Of a stretch of 64,000 nucleotides of DNA, positions 35,224 through 44,808 are shown piece by piece (the first letter of the stretch is position 1; the number at the start of each line of letters is the position of its first letter). Source of the DNA: Mesostigma viride (taxonomy: Eukaryota > Streptophyta > Mesostigmatophyceae > Mesostigmatales > Mesostigmataceae); NCBI GenBank assembly GCA_009746045.1, contig RPFO01001231.1, forward strand, positions 83,501-147,500, in the 5' to 3' direction. The translations under genes and the position numbers were made by a program. The notes under the pieces are model-generated. The model searched no databases and was not told the DNA's origin. It was given only the letters and a program-made list of their open reading frames with translations.

Positions 35224-36207
35224 TTACATTTTATTAGTCAAAATTTGTTCAACTGATTCTATAATATCTGCTGTCTGAACAATACTAACTTCTTCTAAAG
35301 GTCCACTATATGGAGTAGGTACATTTGGAGATGATAAACACATTGGTCGATTATCTAAGTCATCAAAAAAGTTTTCAAGAATCAAACTTTGTAATACGTT
35401 ACTAATACCTCCTGTCATCATAGATTCTTCTACAATAAGAACTTTATGAGTTTTTTGAATAGATTTTCCTATTGTTTCTATGTCAAATGGTTTTAGTGAA
35501 ATTAAATCAATAATTTCAGGGTCATATCCTTTTTCTACAAGCACTTTGACTGCTTGTATAACGTTATAACGCATACGAGAATAAGTCAGAATAGTAATAT
35601 CATTACCTTGACGTACTATTTCTGCTTTTTCTAGTGGTAAGACATAATCATTATCAGGCACTTCAGCTTTTAAATTATAAAGTAATACATGTTCTAAAAA
35701 GAAAATAGGATTTTTACTTCTGATAGCAGATTTTAAAAGTCCTTTAGCATTATAAGGTGTAGAACAAGCTACAATTTGTAAACCAGGCACTGATTGAAAA
35801 TAACATTCTAATCTTTGAGAATGTTCCGCTCCTAATTGTTTTCCAACTCCACCTGGACCTCTTAATACAATTGGTATATGATAATGGCCTCCTGAAGTAG
35901 CGCTTAACATACCCATATTATTGGATATTTGGCTAAAAGCTAATAGAATAAAACCCATATTCATACCTTCTACAACAGTCACTAAACCTGTCATAGCAGC
36001 ACCTATAGCAGCTCCTACAAAACTATTTTCTGCAATAGGAGTATCTATTACTCTATGTTCACCATATTTAGCATAAAGATTTTGTGTCACTTTATATGAC
36101 CCACCATAATGTCCTATATCTTCTCCCAATAATGCAACTTTATCATTTCTTGCCATTTCTTCATCTATAGCCATATTTAAGGCTTCAAATAAAAATCTTA
36201 CGGTCAT
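35224..36207 (-). CDS. odpB: Pyruvate dehydrogenase E1 component, beta subunit
   Basis: Beta subunit of the E1 enzyme that decarboxylates pyruvate to feed acetyl-CoA to plastid fatty-acid synthesis. 327 residues. The N-terminus [32 protein letters not shown] near residue 29, and the C-terminal [17 protein letters not shown] and [12 protein letters not shown] are typical of plastid and cyanobacterial E1 beta. The alpha subunit gene is not in this window. Nuclear in land plants. Confidence 0.96.
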   Translation of the reverse strand: MTVRFLFEALNMAIDEEMARNDKVALLGEDIGHYGGSYKVTQNLYAKYGEHRVIDTPIAENSFVGAAIGAAMTGLVTVVEGMNMGFILLAFSQISNNMGMLSATSGGHYHIPIVLRGPGGVGKQLGAEHSQRLECYFQSVPGLQIVACSTPYNAKGLLKSAIRSKNPIFFLEHVLLYNLKAEVPDNDYVLPLEKAEIVRQGNDITILTYSRMRYNVIQAVKVLVEKGYDPEIIDLISLKPFDIETIGKSIQKTHKVLIVEESMMTGGISNVLQSLILENFFDDLDNRPMCLSSPNVPTPYSGPLEEVSIVQTADIIESVEQILTNKM

Positions 36208-36495
36208 TATTACTATAGTCCTTAGGAAATTAAAAGAATTTTTATTTTATTAAATTAATATTGTTAGTTATTGAATGTTTTTAGTTATTAAAAAACATTT
36301 CATACAACTATTACAGTATTGCTTATATTCTTATCAAAAAAATGTTCTTTTTATTAACAATGTAATTTCTAAAATGTATATACTAAAGATATTTAATTAA
36401 TTAATGCATTTTCTTTTTAATAAAATAAACATCAATTAATTAATAAGTGCTATTTAAAGATCTTAAAAAAAAATATGTTATTCTTTTTTTAATTA

Positions 36496-36567
36496 GGGTC
36501 GCTAACTCAATGGTAGAGTACTCGGCTTTTAACCGACTAGTTCCGGGTTCGAATCCCGGGCGACCCA
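36496..36567 (+). tRNA. trnK-UUU: tRNA-Lys (UUU), intronless
   Basis: Acceptor GGGTCGC/GCGACCC with A73, loop CTTTTAA (anticodon UUU), T arm CCGGG-TTCGAAT-CCCGG. There is no group II intron and hence no matK, which nearly all later-diverging streptophyte plastids carry here. This is a useful phylogenetic marker. Confidence 0.97.
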
Positions 36568-36698
36568 TTATTATTCTCTTTGTTTATAACCTAACATTGA
36601 TAGAATTATTTTATAACATAATCTCTTATCACATAGGAGAAATTGATACAATTCATATATATATCAATATTTCAGAATACTCTAAAGAAAAAATTGTA

Positions 36699-37631
36699 TT
36701 AATTAGAAAAGAAATGTATACATTCTAATAATGAATATTTTTTTCTATTTTTTTGAAAAAAAAATCTTATTTGTTCAATATTCAAAAAATTACAATGGTT
36801 TTCAGACAATTTTTTTTCAATCATTTTTTTTATAATTCTTCTTTCTATCGCAATAGGTAAGTTCTCAATAAATTCTTGTTGAATATTTTTTGAGCCAAAA
36901 AATAATTGTTTTTCTATGATCTGAGTAACATTTTCCATATAAAAACTTTCATCATGAATAATTTCAGCAAATTGTGCAATAACTTTATCCACTTTAGGAT
37001 TAAAATATTTTCTTAAATATGGTAATAATTGTTTTCGAATTCTATTTCTTTTGAAAAACAAAGACTGATTACTAGTATCTGGCCATAAAGGTAAATGAAT
37101 TTCTTTCACAAAATTTTTTAATTCAAAACGAGTTGTATTAAGAAGAGGCCGTACAATATTAATTCCACTAGATAAAGATCGAGTCCATAGAAGAGATTGC
37201 ACTCCAGTAATGCTCGTCCCTCTTAATAAATTAAAAAAGAAAGTTTCTATTCTATCACTTGCATTATGTGCTGTAACAATAACATTATATTTATTAGAAA
37301 ATGCAATATCTTCTATTTTTTGATATCTCCATTCACGTGCTTTTTCTTCATTAATTAGTTGATGACATGTGACTATTTGATAAAAATCTATATTTAATAA
37401 TTGTGCTATTTGTGCTATTTGAGAAGATCCTTTTCTAGAACTTTGATTCCAAGAATGATCACAATTGACTATTCCTAAATCCCAATTCCATTGAGGTTGT
37501 AATTCAACAAGTATTTTAATTAAAGATATAGAATCTTGTCCTCCTGATGCAGCAATTAATATACGATCATTTTTTTTTAATAAATTATGTATTATAATAT
37601 CTTTATGAATTTTAGAATATAAAAAAATCAT
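36699..37631 (-). CDS. tilS: tRNA(Ile)-lysidine synthase
   Basis: Converts C34 of tRNA-Ile(CAU) to lysidine so that it reads AUA and is charged with isoleucine. The ATP-binding PP-loop SGGQDS is at residues 29-34, with [11 protein letters not shown] and [21 protein letters not shown] further on. At 310 residues it is near the size of minimal plastid copies (ycf62) and lacks the long C-terminal domain of bacterial enzymes. The likely substrate is the unusual trnI-CAU at 3985. Confidence 0.94.
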
Positions 37632-37718
37632 CGTTAAAAATTATTTAATAATATTTGAAAATATTTGTAATATAGGGTTGTCAGAATAAATATATATCTG
37701 TTATTCTTATTATGTACA

Positions 37719-37723
37719 GCCGG

Positions 37724-37760
<37 letters not shown>

Positions 37761-37791
37761 CGTGTCACCAGTTCAAACCTGGTTCCTGGCA
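37719..37791 (+). tRNA. trnF-GAA: tRNA-Phe (GAA)
   Basis: Acceptor GCCGGGA/TCCTGGC, A73, anticodon arm GAGGA-CTGAAAA-TCCTC, T arm ACCAG-TTCAAAC-CTGGT. Confidence 0.97.
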
Positions 37792-38527
37792 AATTATTTC
37801 TATTTAATAAAAATAATATTTTTATTATTCACTATATTTCTTCTATAAAAATTTCACTATATTTCTTCTATAAAAATTGAAAGACAAGATATTTTCAAAA
37901 ACAAAGTATTATTTCATGCGTGCCTTTAAAACGCAAAAATGAATTAGATGCTTTTAAAAGATGTATGAGAATAGCTTTAGAAAAGGATCCAGTTCTTTTC
38001 GCTACCTATGCCATGGATGACGTCGACCAATTGCAGACTATTTATCAAAATTTTGTCCCTTTGGCCAGATAGGTACAAATAGAAATTTTTAATATTCCAG
38101 AAAAATAAGCCTCTTCTCTACTAAATATACCCATGACAATTAGTACAGTCGAACCTTAGAACCAAAAACCATACACAGTCAGGATAAAAATTGGTGAATA
38201 AAAACAAAGTGCACTTATGCCGATTAACCCCATTATATGTTTTTTGTTTTTTTTCGAGCAAAAGAATTTTTATCGGAAAAGCTCTCTTGATTTCATTTCT
38301 GAAAAAAAATTAATACTAATTAATTTACAAGGAAAAATATTAATTATTTAACAAAGAAAATTGATGTGCTATCGGGGAAAAATCAAATCCAAGCACAATT
38401 TGAAATTCGCAAAGCAAGAAACTAAATTCTTTTTTGGAATCTTTTGTTTATAATTCTATGTATAAATTTTCTTAAATAAGAACCTAATTATATTAAATCT
38501 ACTTTTTATTTACTAAAAAAAATAACT
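37792..38527. other. Spacer trnF-secG-like with a decayed coding-like tract
   Basis: It opens with a 25-base tandem duplication (37828-37877). From 37881 a single plus-strand frame runs to 38350, broken only by in-frame stops at 38070, 38106, 38157 and 38199; the first 63 codons are open, lack an early ATG and include KRKNELDAFKRCMRIALEKD. Base and amino acid composition are less A/T-biased than in ordinary spacers. I do not recognise the protein; it reads like a pseudogene remnant. Confidence 0.5.
37828..37877 (+). repeat. 25-bp tandem duplication
   Basis: Two identical adjacent copies of a 25-base unit starting TTCACTATATTTCTTC (37828-37852 and 37853-37877), 37 bases after trnF. Confidence 0.95.
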
Positions 38528-38743
38528 ATGAGTCCTATTATTATTAATAGTGTACGTTTAATATCTTCGCTTTTAACTATAGTTTTTATAATGCTTCCGA
38601 AAGTTGATACGTTTTCAAAAATAATGAAAAATAAAAAAATTTTGCTTAATTGGCAAGAAAATATATCTACTTTGTCTATCATTAAGTGGATTTCAATTAT
38701 ATTATTTTTAAGTAGTCATTGTGCTTTATTTATTACTTTATAA
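38528..38743 (+). CDS. Probable SecG-like preprotein translocase subunit (Ycf47-like)
   Basis: 71 residues with two membrane helices (about residues 6-24 and 50-70) joined by a short basic, polar loop. This is the SecG plan, and the stretches SSLLTIVFIMLPK and IIKWISIILFLSS resemble algal plastid Ycf47 (SecG) as I remember it. In bacteria SecG assists SecYE-driven export. Isolated between two long spacers, ATG start at 38528, no clear ribosome binding site. Alternatively an unrelated small membrane protein. Confidence 0.5.
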   Translation: MSPIIINSVRLISSLLTIVFIMLPKVDTFSKIMKNKKILLNWQENISTLSIIKWISIILFLSSHCALFITL

Positions 38744-39452
38744 AAATATTAAGAAATTAATTACATAATAAATATAATTATGAATTGAAAACTTATCTTT
38801 ATAAATTATTTAAAGAAAAGTCATTGTAGATTCAATAAAAATTTTAAAAACTACAAAAATAAATTCCACAAAAAAGACTCTATTAAATAGAAAGAAGAAT
38901 ACAAATCGAGAATACTGAACTTAGTTTTTGACAGACTTCCCTAAACAAAAAATGCTTATTCCCTTTTAACTTAATAGAGTCAATGAAAAAAAGATATTAT
39001 AGTAGATCTGTTTATAAATTTCAAAAGATATATTCCTCTAATGAACGAAGAAATAAAGTTTACTATTTTTAAATAATAGTAATAATATGTATTGATTATT
39101 AACTATCTTCCTCAACTTTAAAATGTTTTCTTGTTATACTTTTTTTATTTAATTGAAGATATACCAAAAAAACATTTTAATTTGATTTTAAAACTGATAA
39201 AACGCATGTAACAATGATTAAAAAATAGAAAATTAAAAAAATTTTAATTTTTTATTCAAATAAAATTTTTATAAAAACTATTTTTTTTTGCTTAAAATTT
39301 ATATTCAAGTTTTGATATTGTATGAAGAGTAGTCAGAAAAAATATTTTTTTCTCTTTCAAAGATGCTTATAAGAAAAAATTTTATTAAATATTTTAGTAT
39401 TTATTTTTCGTATTTAAAAAAAAATTTTGTCAATCAAACTACATTTGACATA
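38744..39452. other. Spacer downstream of the SecG-like gene
   Basis: 709 AT-rich bases between convergent genes. Distant inverted repeats GACTCTATTAA (38876-38886) and TTAATAGAGTC (38971-38981) bracket a 84-base segment, and an unremarkable 29-codon frame MKKRYYSRSVYK follows. I see no recognisable gene. Confidence 0.55.
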
Positions 39453-39998
39453 TTAATATGCATCTTGTAATTCATAAAAATCAGGCGTAATATAATCTTT
39501 ACGCAATGGCCAACCTATCCAATGTTCTGGCATTAAAATACGTTTCAAATGAGGATGACCTTCATAATAAATACCAAACATATCATAAGATTCTCTTTCT
39601 TGAAAATCTGCTGTTTTCCATATCCAAAATACTGAAGGTATTATTGGTTTAGTTCTAGGAACAAAAACTTTAATACATACTTCTTGAGGTTGGTCTGCAT
39701 TATCATCTACTTTTGTTAAATGATATACACTAGCTAAATCTCCTCCTGGTGATACATCATATGCACATTGAGATCTAAGATAATTAAATCCATATGCATA
39801 TAAAGCAATCGCGACAGATGTTAAATTTTGAGCTTTTACTTCTAAAGTTTCTACACCTTGGTAATCAAAACCTAAAGGTCTATGCATTAATTTCATTTCG
39901 ATAAGCCAATTGCTTACTAAACCTTTTAATTCATTTTCTCTAACTAATAGTGTAGAATTATTTTCTAATTGTGCCATAGCATCATTATTTAATTGCAT
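39453..39998 (-). CDS. ndhJ: NAD(P)H-quinone oxidoreductase subunit J
   Basis: Peripheral-arm subunit of the thylakoid NDH complex (cyclic electron flow), 181 residues. Motifs [21 protein letters not shown] and [22 protein letters not shown] are diagnostic. ATG 39998 overlaps the end of ndhK by 14 bases; an alternative ATG at 39977 (MAQLENN) would avoid overlap. Last gene of ndhC-ndhK-ndhJ. Confidence 0.97.
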   Translation of the reverse strand: MQLNNDAMAQLENNSTLLVRENELKGLVSNWLIEMKLMHRPLGFDYQGVETLEVKAQNLTSVAIALYAYGFNYLRSQCAYDVSPGGDLASVYHLTKVDDNADQPQEVCIKVFVPRTKPIIPSVFWIWKTADFQERESYDMFGIYYEGHPHLKRILMPEHWIGWPLRKDYITPDFYELQDAY

Positions 39999-40728
39999 TC
40001 TTTTTAGTCATTTCAAAAATTAAATTTACAGGGACTCCAGTTGCTTCGGAAAGACTTCTAGGTGGAGTTTGACGTGCAGAACTATTTAAGTACTTACCTG
40101 TATATACAGGAGAGGATAATGTTAGTTCATGTTTAATACTATGATAGCGATGTGTTTGTGCTAGTTTACCTCTTTCTACTAAATTTTCTTGAGCTACTTT
40201 TTTGCGTAATTTGATTACTGCATCTATTATAGCTTCTGGTTTTGGAGGACAACCTGGTAAATAAACATCTACAGGTATTAATTTATCTACTCCTCTTACA
40301 GTACTATATGAATCTGTACTAAACATACCACCAGTAATTGTACATGCGCCCATTGCAATAACATATTTAGGTTCTGGCATTTGTTCATAAAGTCTTACTA
40401 AAGAAGGAGCCATTTTCATAGTAACAGTTCCAGCTGTAATAATTAAATCAGCTTGTCTTGGACTACATCTAGGCACAAGACCAAAACGATCAAAATCAAA
40501 TCTAGATCCTAATAAACATGCAAATTCAATAAAACAACAACTTGTACCATATAATAAAGGCCATAGACTTGAAAGCCTAGCCCAGTTATATAAATCGTTA
40601 AGTGTTGTTAATATCAATTGATTAGATACATTTTGTGTAACTTGAGGTTTTTCTATATTGTAATTAATTAGTCTTTCATTAGTATCACTATTTTTGTCTG
40701 ATTCTATTCCTACAGATTTTATGACCAT
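39985..40728 (-). CDS. ndhK: NAD(P)H-quinone oxidoreductase subunit K
   Basis: Carries the N2-type 4Fe-4S cluster of the NDH complex; cysteines are in [22 protein letters not shown] and [11 protein letters not shown] use ATG 40728 (247 residues), which overlaps the end of ndhC by 10 bases (ATGGTCATAA) with GGAG 8 bases upstream; the frame is open seven codons further to a TTG. The overlap implies translational coupling and is also seen in land plants. Confidence 0.96.
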   Translation of the reverse strand: MVIKSVGIESDKNSDTNERLINYNIEKPQVTQNVSNQLILTTLNDLYNWARLSSLWPLLYGTSCCFIEFACLLGSRFDFDRFGLVPRCSPRQADLIITAGTVTMKMAPSLVRLYEQMPEPKYVIAMGACTITGGMFSTDSYSTVRGVDKLIPVDVYLPGCPPKPEAIIDAVIKLRKKVAQENLVERGKLAQTHRYHSIKHELTLSSPVYTGKYLNSSARQTPPRSLSEATGVPVNLIFEMTKKNAIK

Positions 40729-41081
40729 TCTAAAGCTCCTTTTCGCCAAGCGTATACTAAGCCTATAATTAAAATAGATAAAAAAATCAAAGTTTCTAGA
40801 AAAGCTGTTATTCCTAAGTCTTTAAATACAATGGCCCACGGATATAAAAATAAAGTTTCTACATCAAAAATTACAAAAATTAAAGCAAACATATAATAAC
40901 GTATGTTGAATTGGACCCAAGCTTCACCCATTGGTTCAATTCCTGATTCATAAGTCATTTTTTTCTCAATTCCGCTTAATTTTGGTCTAATTAATTTGGA
41001 ACCGGAAAGTGCTAATATGGGTACTAAGCAAGCAACGATAAAAAATACAACAAATGAATCATATCCTTCAAGAATAAACAT
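40719..41081 (-). CDS. ndhC: NAD(P)H-quinone oxidoreductase subunit 3
   Basis: Membrane subunit of NDH, 120 residues, three hydrophobic helices. Motifs [20 protein letters not shown] and [19 protein letters not shown] are diagnostic. First gene of the ndhC-ndhK-ndhJ unit. A 29-bp hairpin stands about 140 bases upstream. Confidence 0.97.
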   Translation of the reverse strand: MFILEGYDSFVVFFIVACLVPILALSGSKLIRPKLSGIEKKMTYESGIEPMGEAWVQFNIRYYMFALIFVIFDVETLFLYPWAIVFKDLGITAFLETLIFLSILIIGLVYAWRKGALEWS

Positions 41082-41221
41082 ATTATTTTATCCAATCATA
41101 TTTTTTATAGAATAAAAAATAATTTTTTTATTTGATTAAATTGTACAACTAGCTTACAAAAAAGGCCATTATATAATAAGAATTTACTTGACTATAGTAT
41201 GAAACACAATCTAATAAACTA

Positions 41222-41288
41222 ATAAATTTGAAAAATACTAATAGTTATAATGATGATTTTTATAACTATTAGTATTTTTCAAATTTAT
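41222..41288. repeat. 29-bp perfect hairpin upstream of ndhC
   Basis: Arms 41222-41250 and 41260-41288 are exact inverted copies (inner part AATACTAATAGTTATAA) with a nine-base loop. It lies 30 bases past the trnH 3' end and 140 bases before the ndhC start, so on the leftward transcript it could end trnH read-through or sit in an ndhC leader. Confidence 0.9.
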
Positions 41289-41318
41289 CAATTTACAAAA
41301 AATTTTTTATAAAGAAAG

Positions 41319-41391
41319 GGCGAACGACGGGGTTCGAACCCGCGAATAAAGGAGTCACAATCCTTTGCCTTACCACTTGGCCACGCCCGCC
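41319..41391 (-). tRNA. trnH-GUG: tRNA-His (GUG)
   Basis: Acceptor GCGGGCG/CGTTCGC with the extra encoded G-1 opposite C73, the histidine identity mark. Anticodon arm AAGGA-TTGTGAC-TCCTT. Confidence 0.95.
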
Positions 41392-41788
41392 ATACTTTTT
41401 TATACAAATATAACATTCATTAACAAATTAGTCTAGTTTTTTAAATTGATTAATATAAAATTATATGTTTTTAGGTTTTGAAAGTTATAAAAATAATAAT
41501 TTACATTTATTACCATTTTATTAATTGATAGTAAATTTTATATGCATAAATAAATGAAATTTATTTAAATAAATTCTCCATATGTTTGTTGCTTATTCTT
41601 TTTTAAGATCTCGATCAATCAATTTTCAATTTATTTTAACAATACAATATATGTGAGGTTTATATTTTGAGAATTTTTCCACACATTTTTATACTTGTGT
41701 GGAAAAAAAGCATCCATATTTGAATATTATGTAATTTATATAAATAGTCATAAATATCGTTTGAATTGATCATGAAAATTAGTTGTAT
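41392..41788. other. Spacer trnH-ycf66
   Basis: 397 AT-rich bases. It contains only the hairpin at 41674-41707 behind ycf66; no gene seen. Confidence 0.6.
41674..41707 (-). terminator. 3' stem-loop of ycf66
   Basis: Arms TTTTTCCACACA (41674-41685) and TGTGTGGAAAAA (41696-41707) around a ten-base loop, about 80 bases past the ycf66 stop. Confidence 0.65.
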
Positions 41789-42301
41789 TTATTTCTTTTG
41801 ATAATCTATAGGTTTTTCATAATCAATAGAAGATATGTTTATATCATTCCAATTTGATGGAACTAAAGAATCTTTTGTATATTTAGAATTTTCTTTCAAT
41901 TGAAAATTATTGTTTTTCTTTTCTTTTTTTCCTCTTTGATTCAAATTAATGTCGTATTTAGATGGTGGTTGAAATTTAATTATACGATTATTACTATTAT
42001 TTTTGTTTTGTGTGGAAAATAGTGACTTATTGTTTTCTTTAGGAACTCTTAATTTTAAACTTTCTATAATAAAACAAAGTGCAGTGCCAGTGGACAACAT
42101 TTGTCCAAAAAGTAAAATAGGGTCTAGTCGCCATCCTTGAAAAATAAGGATTCCTCCAATTAACAGAGCAACTGAAGAAAAAAAAATATCATGATCTCTA
42201 GAAATTTCAGGTTTGATCGTTCTAGTTATATATAAGAGAATGCCTCCGCACACTACTGCTATTCCTAAGATAGTACTGGGACCAAATTCAATATTAATCA
42301 T
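41789..42301 (-). CDS. ycf66: Ycf66 membrane protein
   Basis: Conserved cyanobacterial and plastid protein of unknown role, 170 residues. The N-terminus MINIEFGPSTILGIAVVCGG and the core SRDHDIFFSSVALLIGGILIFQGWRLDPILLFGQ match the family; about four hydrophobic segments occupy residues 1-85. The C-terminal half is hydrophilic and rich in Asn and Lys, a lineage-specific tail. Lost from most seed plants, kept in charophytes, bryophytes and ferns. Uninterrupted. Confidence 0.94.
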   Translation of the reverse strand: MINIEFGPSTILGIAVVCGGILLYITRTIKPEISRDHDIFFSSVALLIGGILIFQGWRLDPILLFGQMLSTGTALCFIIESLKLRVPKENNKSLFSTQNKNNSNNRIIKFQPPSKYDINLNQRGKKEKKNNNFQLKENSKYTKDSLVPSNWNDINISSIDYEKPIDYQKK

Positions 42302-42496
42302 ATTTAAATTGTTTTTTTTTTATTTTATCACTGTTTTTATCCTTTGAAAATGCAAGTAAATTTTATAAAAATATTATGAAAATTAAGAAATTTATTAATA
42401 ATAATAATAGCAATTGATATATTTTGTTTTTACAAGATTACATGTTATTTATTTTTTCTACAAAAAAAAAAGATATTTTTTAAGTACTAAATATCT

Positions 42497-42579
42497 TACC
42501 TTCGACCGGATTTGAACCGGTAAGCCTTTCGGCACATCGTTCTCAACAATGCGTGTATACCAAATTTCACCACGAAGGC
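42497..42579 (-). tRNA. trnL-GAG: tRNA-Leu (GAG)
   Basis: Class II: acceptor GCCTTCG/CGAAGGT (G1-U72), A73, anticodon arm CATTG-TTGAGAA-CGATG, short variable arm, T arm ACCGG-TTCAAAT-CCGGT. Reads CUC/CUU; absent from land-plant plastids except for a few relics. Confidence 0.94.
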
Positions 42580-42689
42580 GATTCTAAAAAATAATATAAG
42601 GAAAAATATTATTTTTTATCATATTTTAAGTACAAGGTTTGATAAATATGAATTTGAATTGATAGATATTAACATAACTACATTGACCA

Positions 42690-42765
42690 TTATGTTCTGT
42701 TGTAGTTAAGTATTTAGTCTTTCCAATATTGGAAAGACTAAATACTTAACTACAACAGAACATAA
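42690..42765. repeat. 38-bp perfect loopless palindrome behind psbM
   Basis: Bases 42690-42727 and 42728-42765 are exact inverted copies with no spacer, centred on AATATT; the flanking bases do not pair. It starts 10 bases past the psbM stop on its leftward transcript, so as RNA it could form the 3' end of psbM mRNA. Confidence 0.95.
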
Positions 42766-42774
42766 GCATGTTCT

Positions 42775-42870
42775 TTATTTATTAGTTTGAGCATAAAGAA
42801 TAATTAAAAAAGCAGTTGGAATAATAATAAATAAAGCTGTAGCCATTAATGCAAGAATATTTGTTTCCAT
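42775..42870 (-). CDS. psbM: Photosystem II protein M
   Basis: PSII dimer-interface subunit, 31 residues, one membrane helix: [20 protein letters not shown] then [11 protein letters not shown], matching the family start MEVNILAF and the PTAFL motif. Not next to petN as in land plants. Confidence 0.95.
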   Translation of the reverse strand: METNILALMATALFIIIPTAFLIILYAQTNK

Positions 42871-43033
42871 GATTTGATAATTCCAAATTATAAATAATTG
42901 TGTTTATGAATCTTTAAATTCATAAATTAAATGAAAAAAACATTCATATATCTAATCTAAATTTAAACTCATTTATTCTTTGAAAACTGAATTAAGTTAT
43001 GTCAAAGAATAAAATATGACCAAGGCATAATTA

Positions 43034-43115
43034 TGAGCGGGGAGGGACTCGAACCCTCATGGCCGAAGCCGCCACATTTTGAGTGTGGTGCGTCTACCAA
43101 TTCCGCCACACGCCC
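43034..43115 (-). tRNA. trnL-CAA: tRNA-Leu (CAA)
   Basis: Class II: anticodon arm CCACA-CTCAAAA-TGTGG, variable arm CGGC-TTC-GGCC region, T arm GAGGG-TTCGAGT-CCCTC, A73. The acceptor GGGCGTG/CCCGCTC has a U6-C67 mismatch. Reads UUG. Confidence 0.93.
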
Positions 43116-43299
43116 AATGGATCAAATCAATGCAGATGCGCAAAATATACACCGAATCCTTCTACTATGCAAGAAAAGGATTCGATATTTTTTTACTATA
43201 CATCTTACTGTTTATCCACATGAAAAAAATCAGTTACTAATTATTAAAGATAACATATTAAATAATATATTCATTTTAATAAATAATTCTATATTATAG

Positions 43300-44808
43300 T
43301 TATATTGCCATTAACCAAGAACTATCTATGACTGTTTGTTGAGCAATAGAAATAATAGGATTTACAAAAATTCCAGAAATTGTAGTTCCTATAACACATA
43401 TAAGAATACTTACTTCTATTGGAGTGATATCTTTTATAGACCATCTTTTTTGACTATAATTTTTTATAGCAAAAGAAACTTCTGGAGATTCTTTGATGAT
43501 CATCATTTTTATTATTTTTATATAATAAAAAATAGAAATAACACTAGTTAATAAACCTACAAAAACTAATAAGTAAGATCCAGCTTCCCAGCCAGCCCAA
43601 AATAAATATAATTTTCCAAAAAAACCACCAAAAGGTGGAATACCACCTAACGACAATAAGCAAATACTTAAACATAAGGCTAATATAGGATCTTTTAGAT
43701 ATAAACCTCCATAATCCCTAATTTGATCACTACCCGTTTTCAAACTAAATAAAATTACACATGCAAAAGCTCCTAAATTCATAAATAGGTAAATTAACAT
43801 GTATACTAACATACTAGAATAACCATTTATATTTCCCGCAAGTAATCCTACTAATAAAAAACCTGCTTGAGCAATTGATGAATATCCTAGCATACGTTTA
43901 ATATTTGTTTGACTAATAGCAATGATATTACCAATAGCCATGCTTAAAATAGCTAATATTTGAAAGATATTATGCCACTCGTTTATAATGTATGGAAATA
44001 AAATAGTCATTATTCTTGTAGCTAACATTAATCCTGCTGCTTTAGAACTAACAGATAAAAAAGCTACGACAGGAGTTGGTGCTCCTTCATACACATCTGG
44101 AGCCCATTGATGAAAGGGAGCTGCAGCTATTTTGAAAGATATTCCTACAATAATTAATGCTAGTGCTACTAAAGATGCCAATGAATTACCATTCTGATCT
44201 TTAATCAAATTTGCTGCTATTTCATGAATTTCTATGTGACCATGAGATAGTCCATATAATAGAGAAAATCCATAAAGTAATATAGAAGAACTAGCTGCAC
44301 CAATTAATAAATATTTGATAGAAGCCTCATTAGAACGAATATCTTTTTTCATATATCCTGTAAGTATATATGAACATAATCCTAATGTTTCTAATGATAA
44401 AAATATCATTAGAATATCGTTAGAACCACATAGTAACATTGCTCCAAGAGTGGCTGTTAGAAATATAACTAAAAACTCTGATAAAGTTTTTTTTGAGTTT
44501 TCTAAATATTCTATAGATAAAAGTACACATAACATTGAAGAGAGTGCAATAAGCAAACGAAATGCTATACTTAGGGAATCTGTTTGAAAACTGCCAAGAA
44601 AAGCTGTAACTTCTTTTCCATTCCATTGGAATAATAAACTCAGCATACTTAAAATCAAACCTAAGATTGCCATATAAGGCAATACAGCATTGGCTCTTCT
44701 TTGAAATATTAGATCAATGATCAATATAAATAATGAAGAACAAATAATAATTGCCTCTGGAAGCACGGCATCAATATTTAAGGAAGCAATCAGATCTTTA
44801 AATTCCAT
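43300..44808 (-). CDS. ndhB: NAD(P)H-quinone oxidoreductase subunit 2
   Basis: Proton-pumping membrane subunit of the NDH complex, 502 residues with about 13-14 hydrophobic helices. Motifs FHQWAPDVYEGAPTPVVAFL and LLSLGGIPPFGGFFGKLYLF are diagnostic. No group II intron, unlike land plants. Single gene here, not in an inverted repeat in this window. Stands alone, leftward. Confidence 0.98.
   Translation of the reverse strand: MEFKDLIASLNIDAVLPEAIIICSSLFILIIDLIFQRRANAVLPYMAILGLILSMLSLLFQWNGKEVTAFLGSFQTDSLSIAFRLLIALSSMLCVLLSIEYLENSKKTLSEFLVIFLTATLGAMLLCGSNDILMIFLSLETLGLCSYILTGYMKKDIRSNEASIKYLLIGAASSSILLYGFSLLYGLSHGHIEIHEIAANLIKDQNGNSLASLVALALIIVGISFKIAAAPFHQWAPDVYEGAPTPVVAFLSVSSKAAGLMLATRIMTILFPYIINEWHNIFQILAILSMAIGNIIAISQTNIKRMLGYSSIAQAGFLLVGLLAGNINGYSSMLVYMLIYLFMNLGAFACVILFSLKTGSDQIRDYGGLYLKDPILALCLSICLLSLGGIPPFGGFFGKLYLFWAGWEAGSYLLVFVGLLTSVISIFYYIKIIKMMIIKESPEVSFAIKNYSQKRWSIKDITPIEVSILICVIGTTISGIFVNPIISIAQQTVIDSSWLMAI

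Noticed and set aside
36447-36728. 93-codon plus-strand frame
   Set aside because: It runs straight through trnK-UUU and its translation is low-complexity; not a gene.
38133-38145. 13-base match to the start of psaA (CATGACAATTAGT) in the trnF-secG-like spacer
   Set aside because: Similarity stops at once on both sides, so this is not a psaA copy; chance or a short dispersed repeat.
37800-38527. Possible rnpB (RNase P RNA) in the unexplained spacer
   Set aside because: I could not find the conserved P4 strands (GAGGAAAGTC-type and ACAGAA-type) on either strand.
43033-43299. 88-codon plus-strand frame over trnL-CAA
   Set aside because: Antisense of the tRNA followed by A/T spacer; no protein character.
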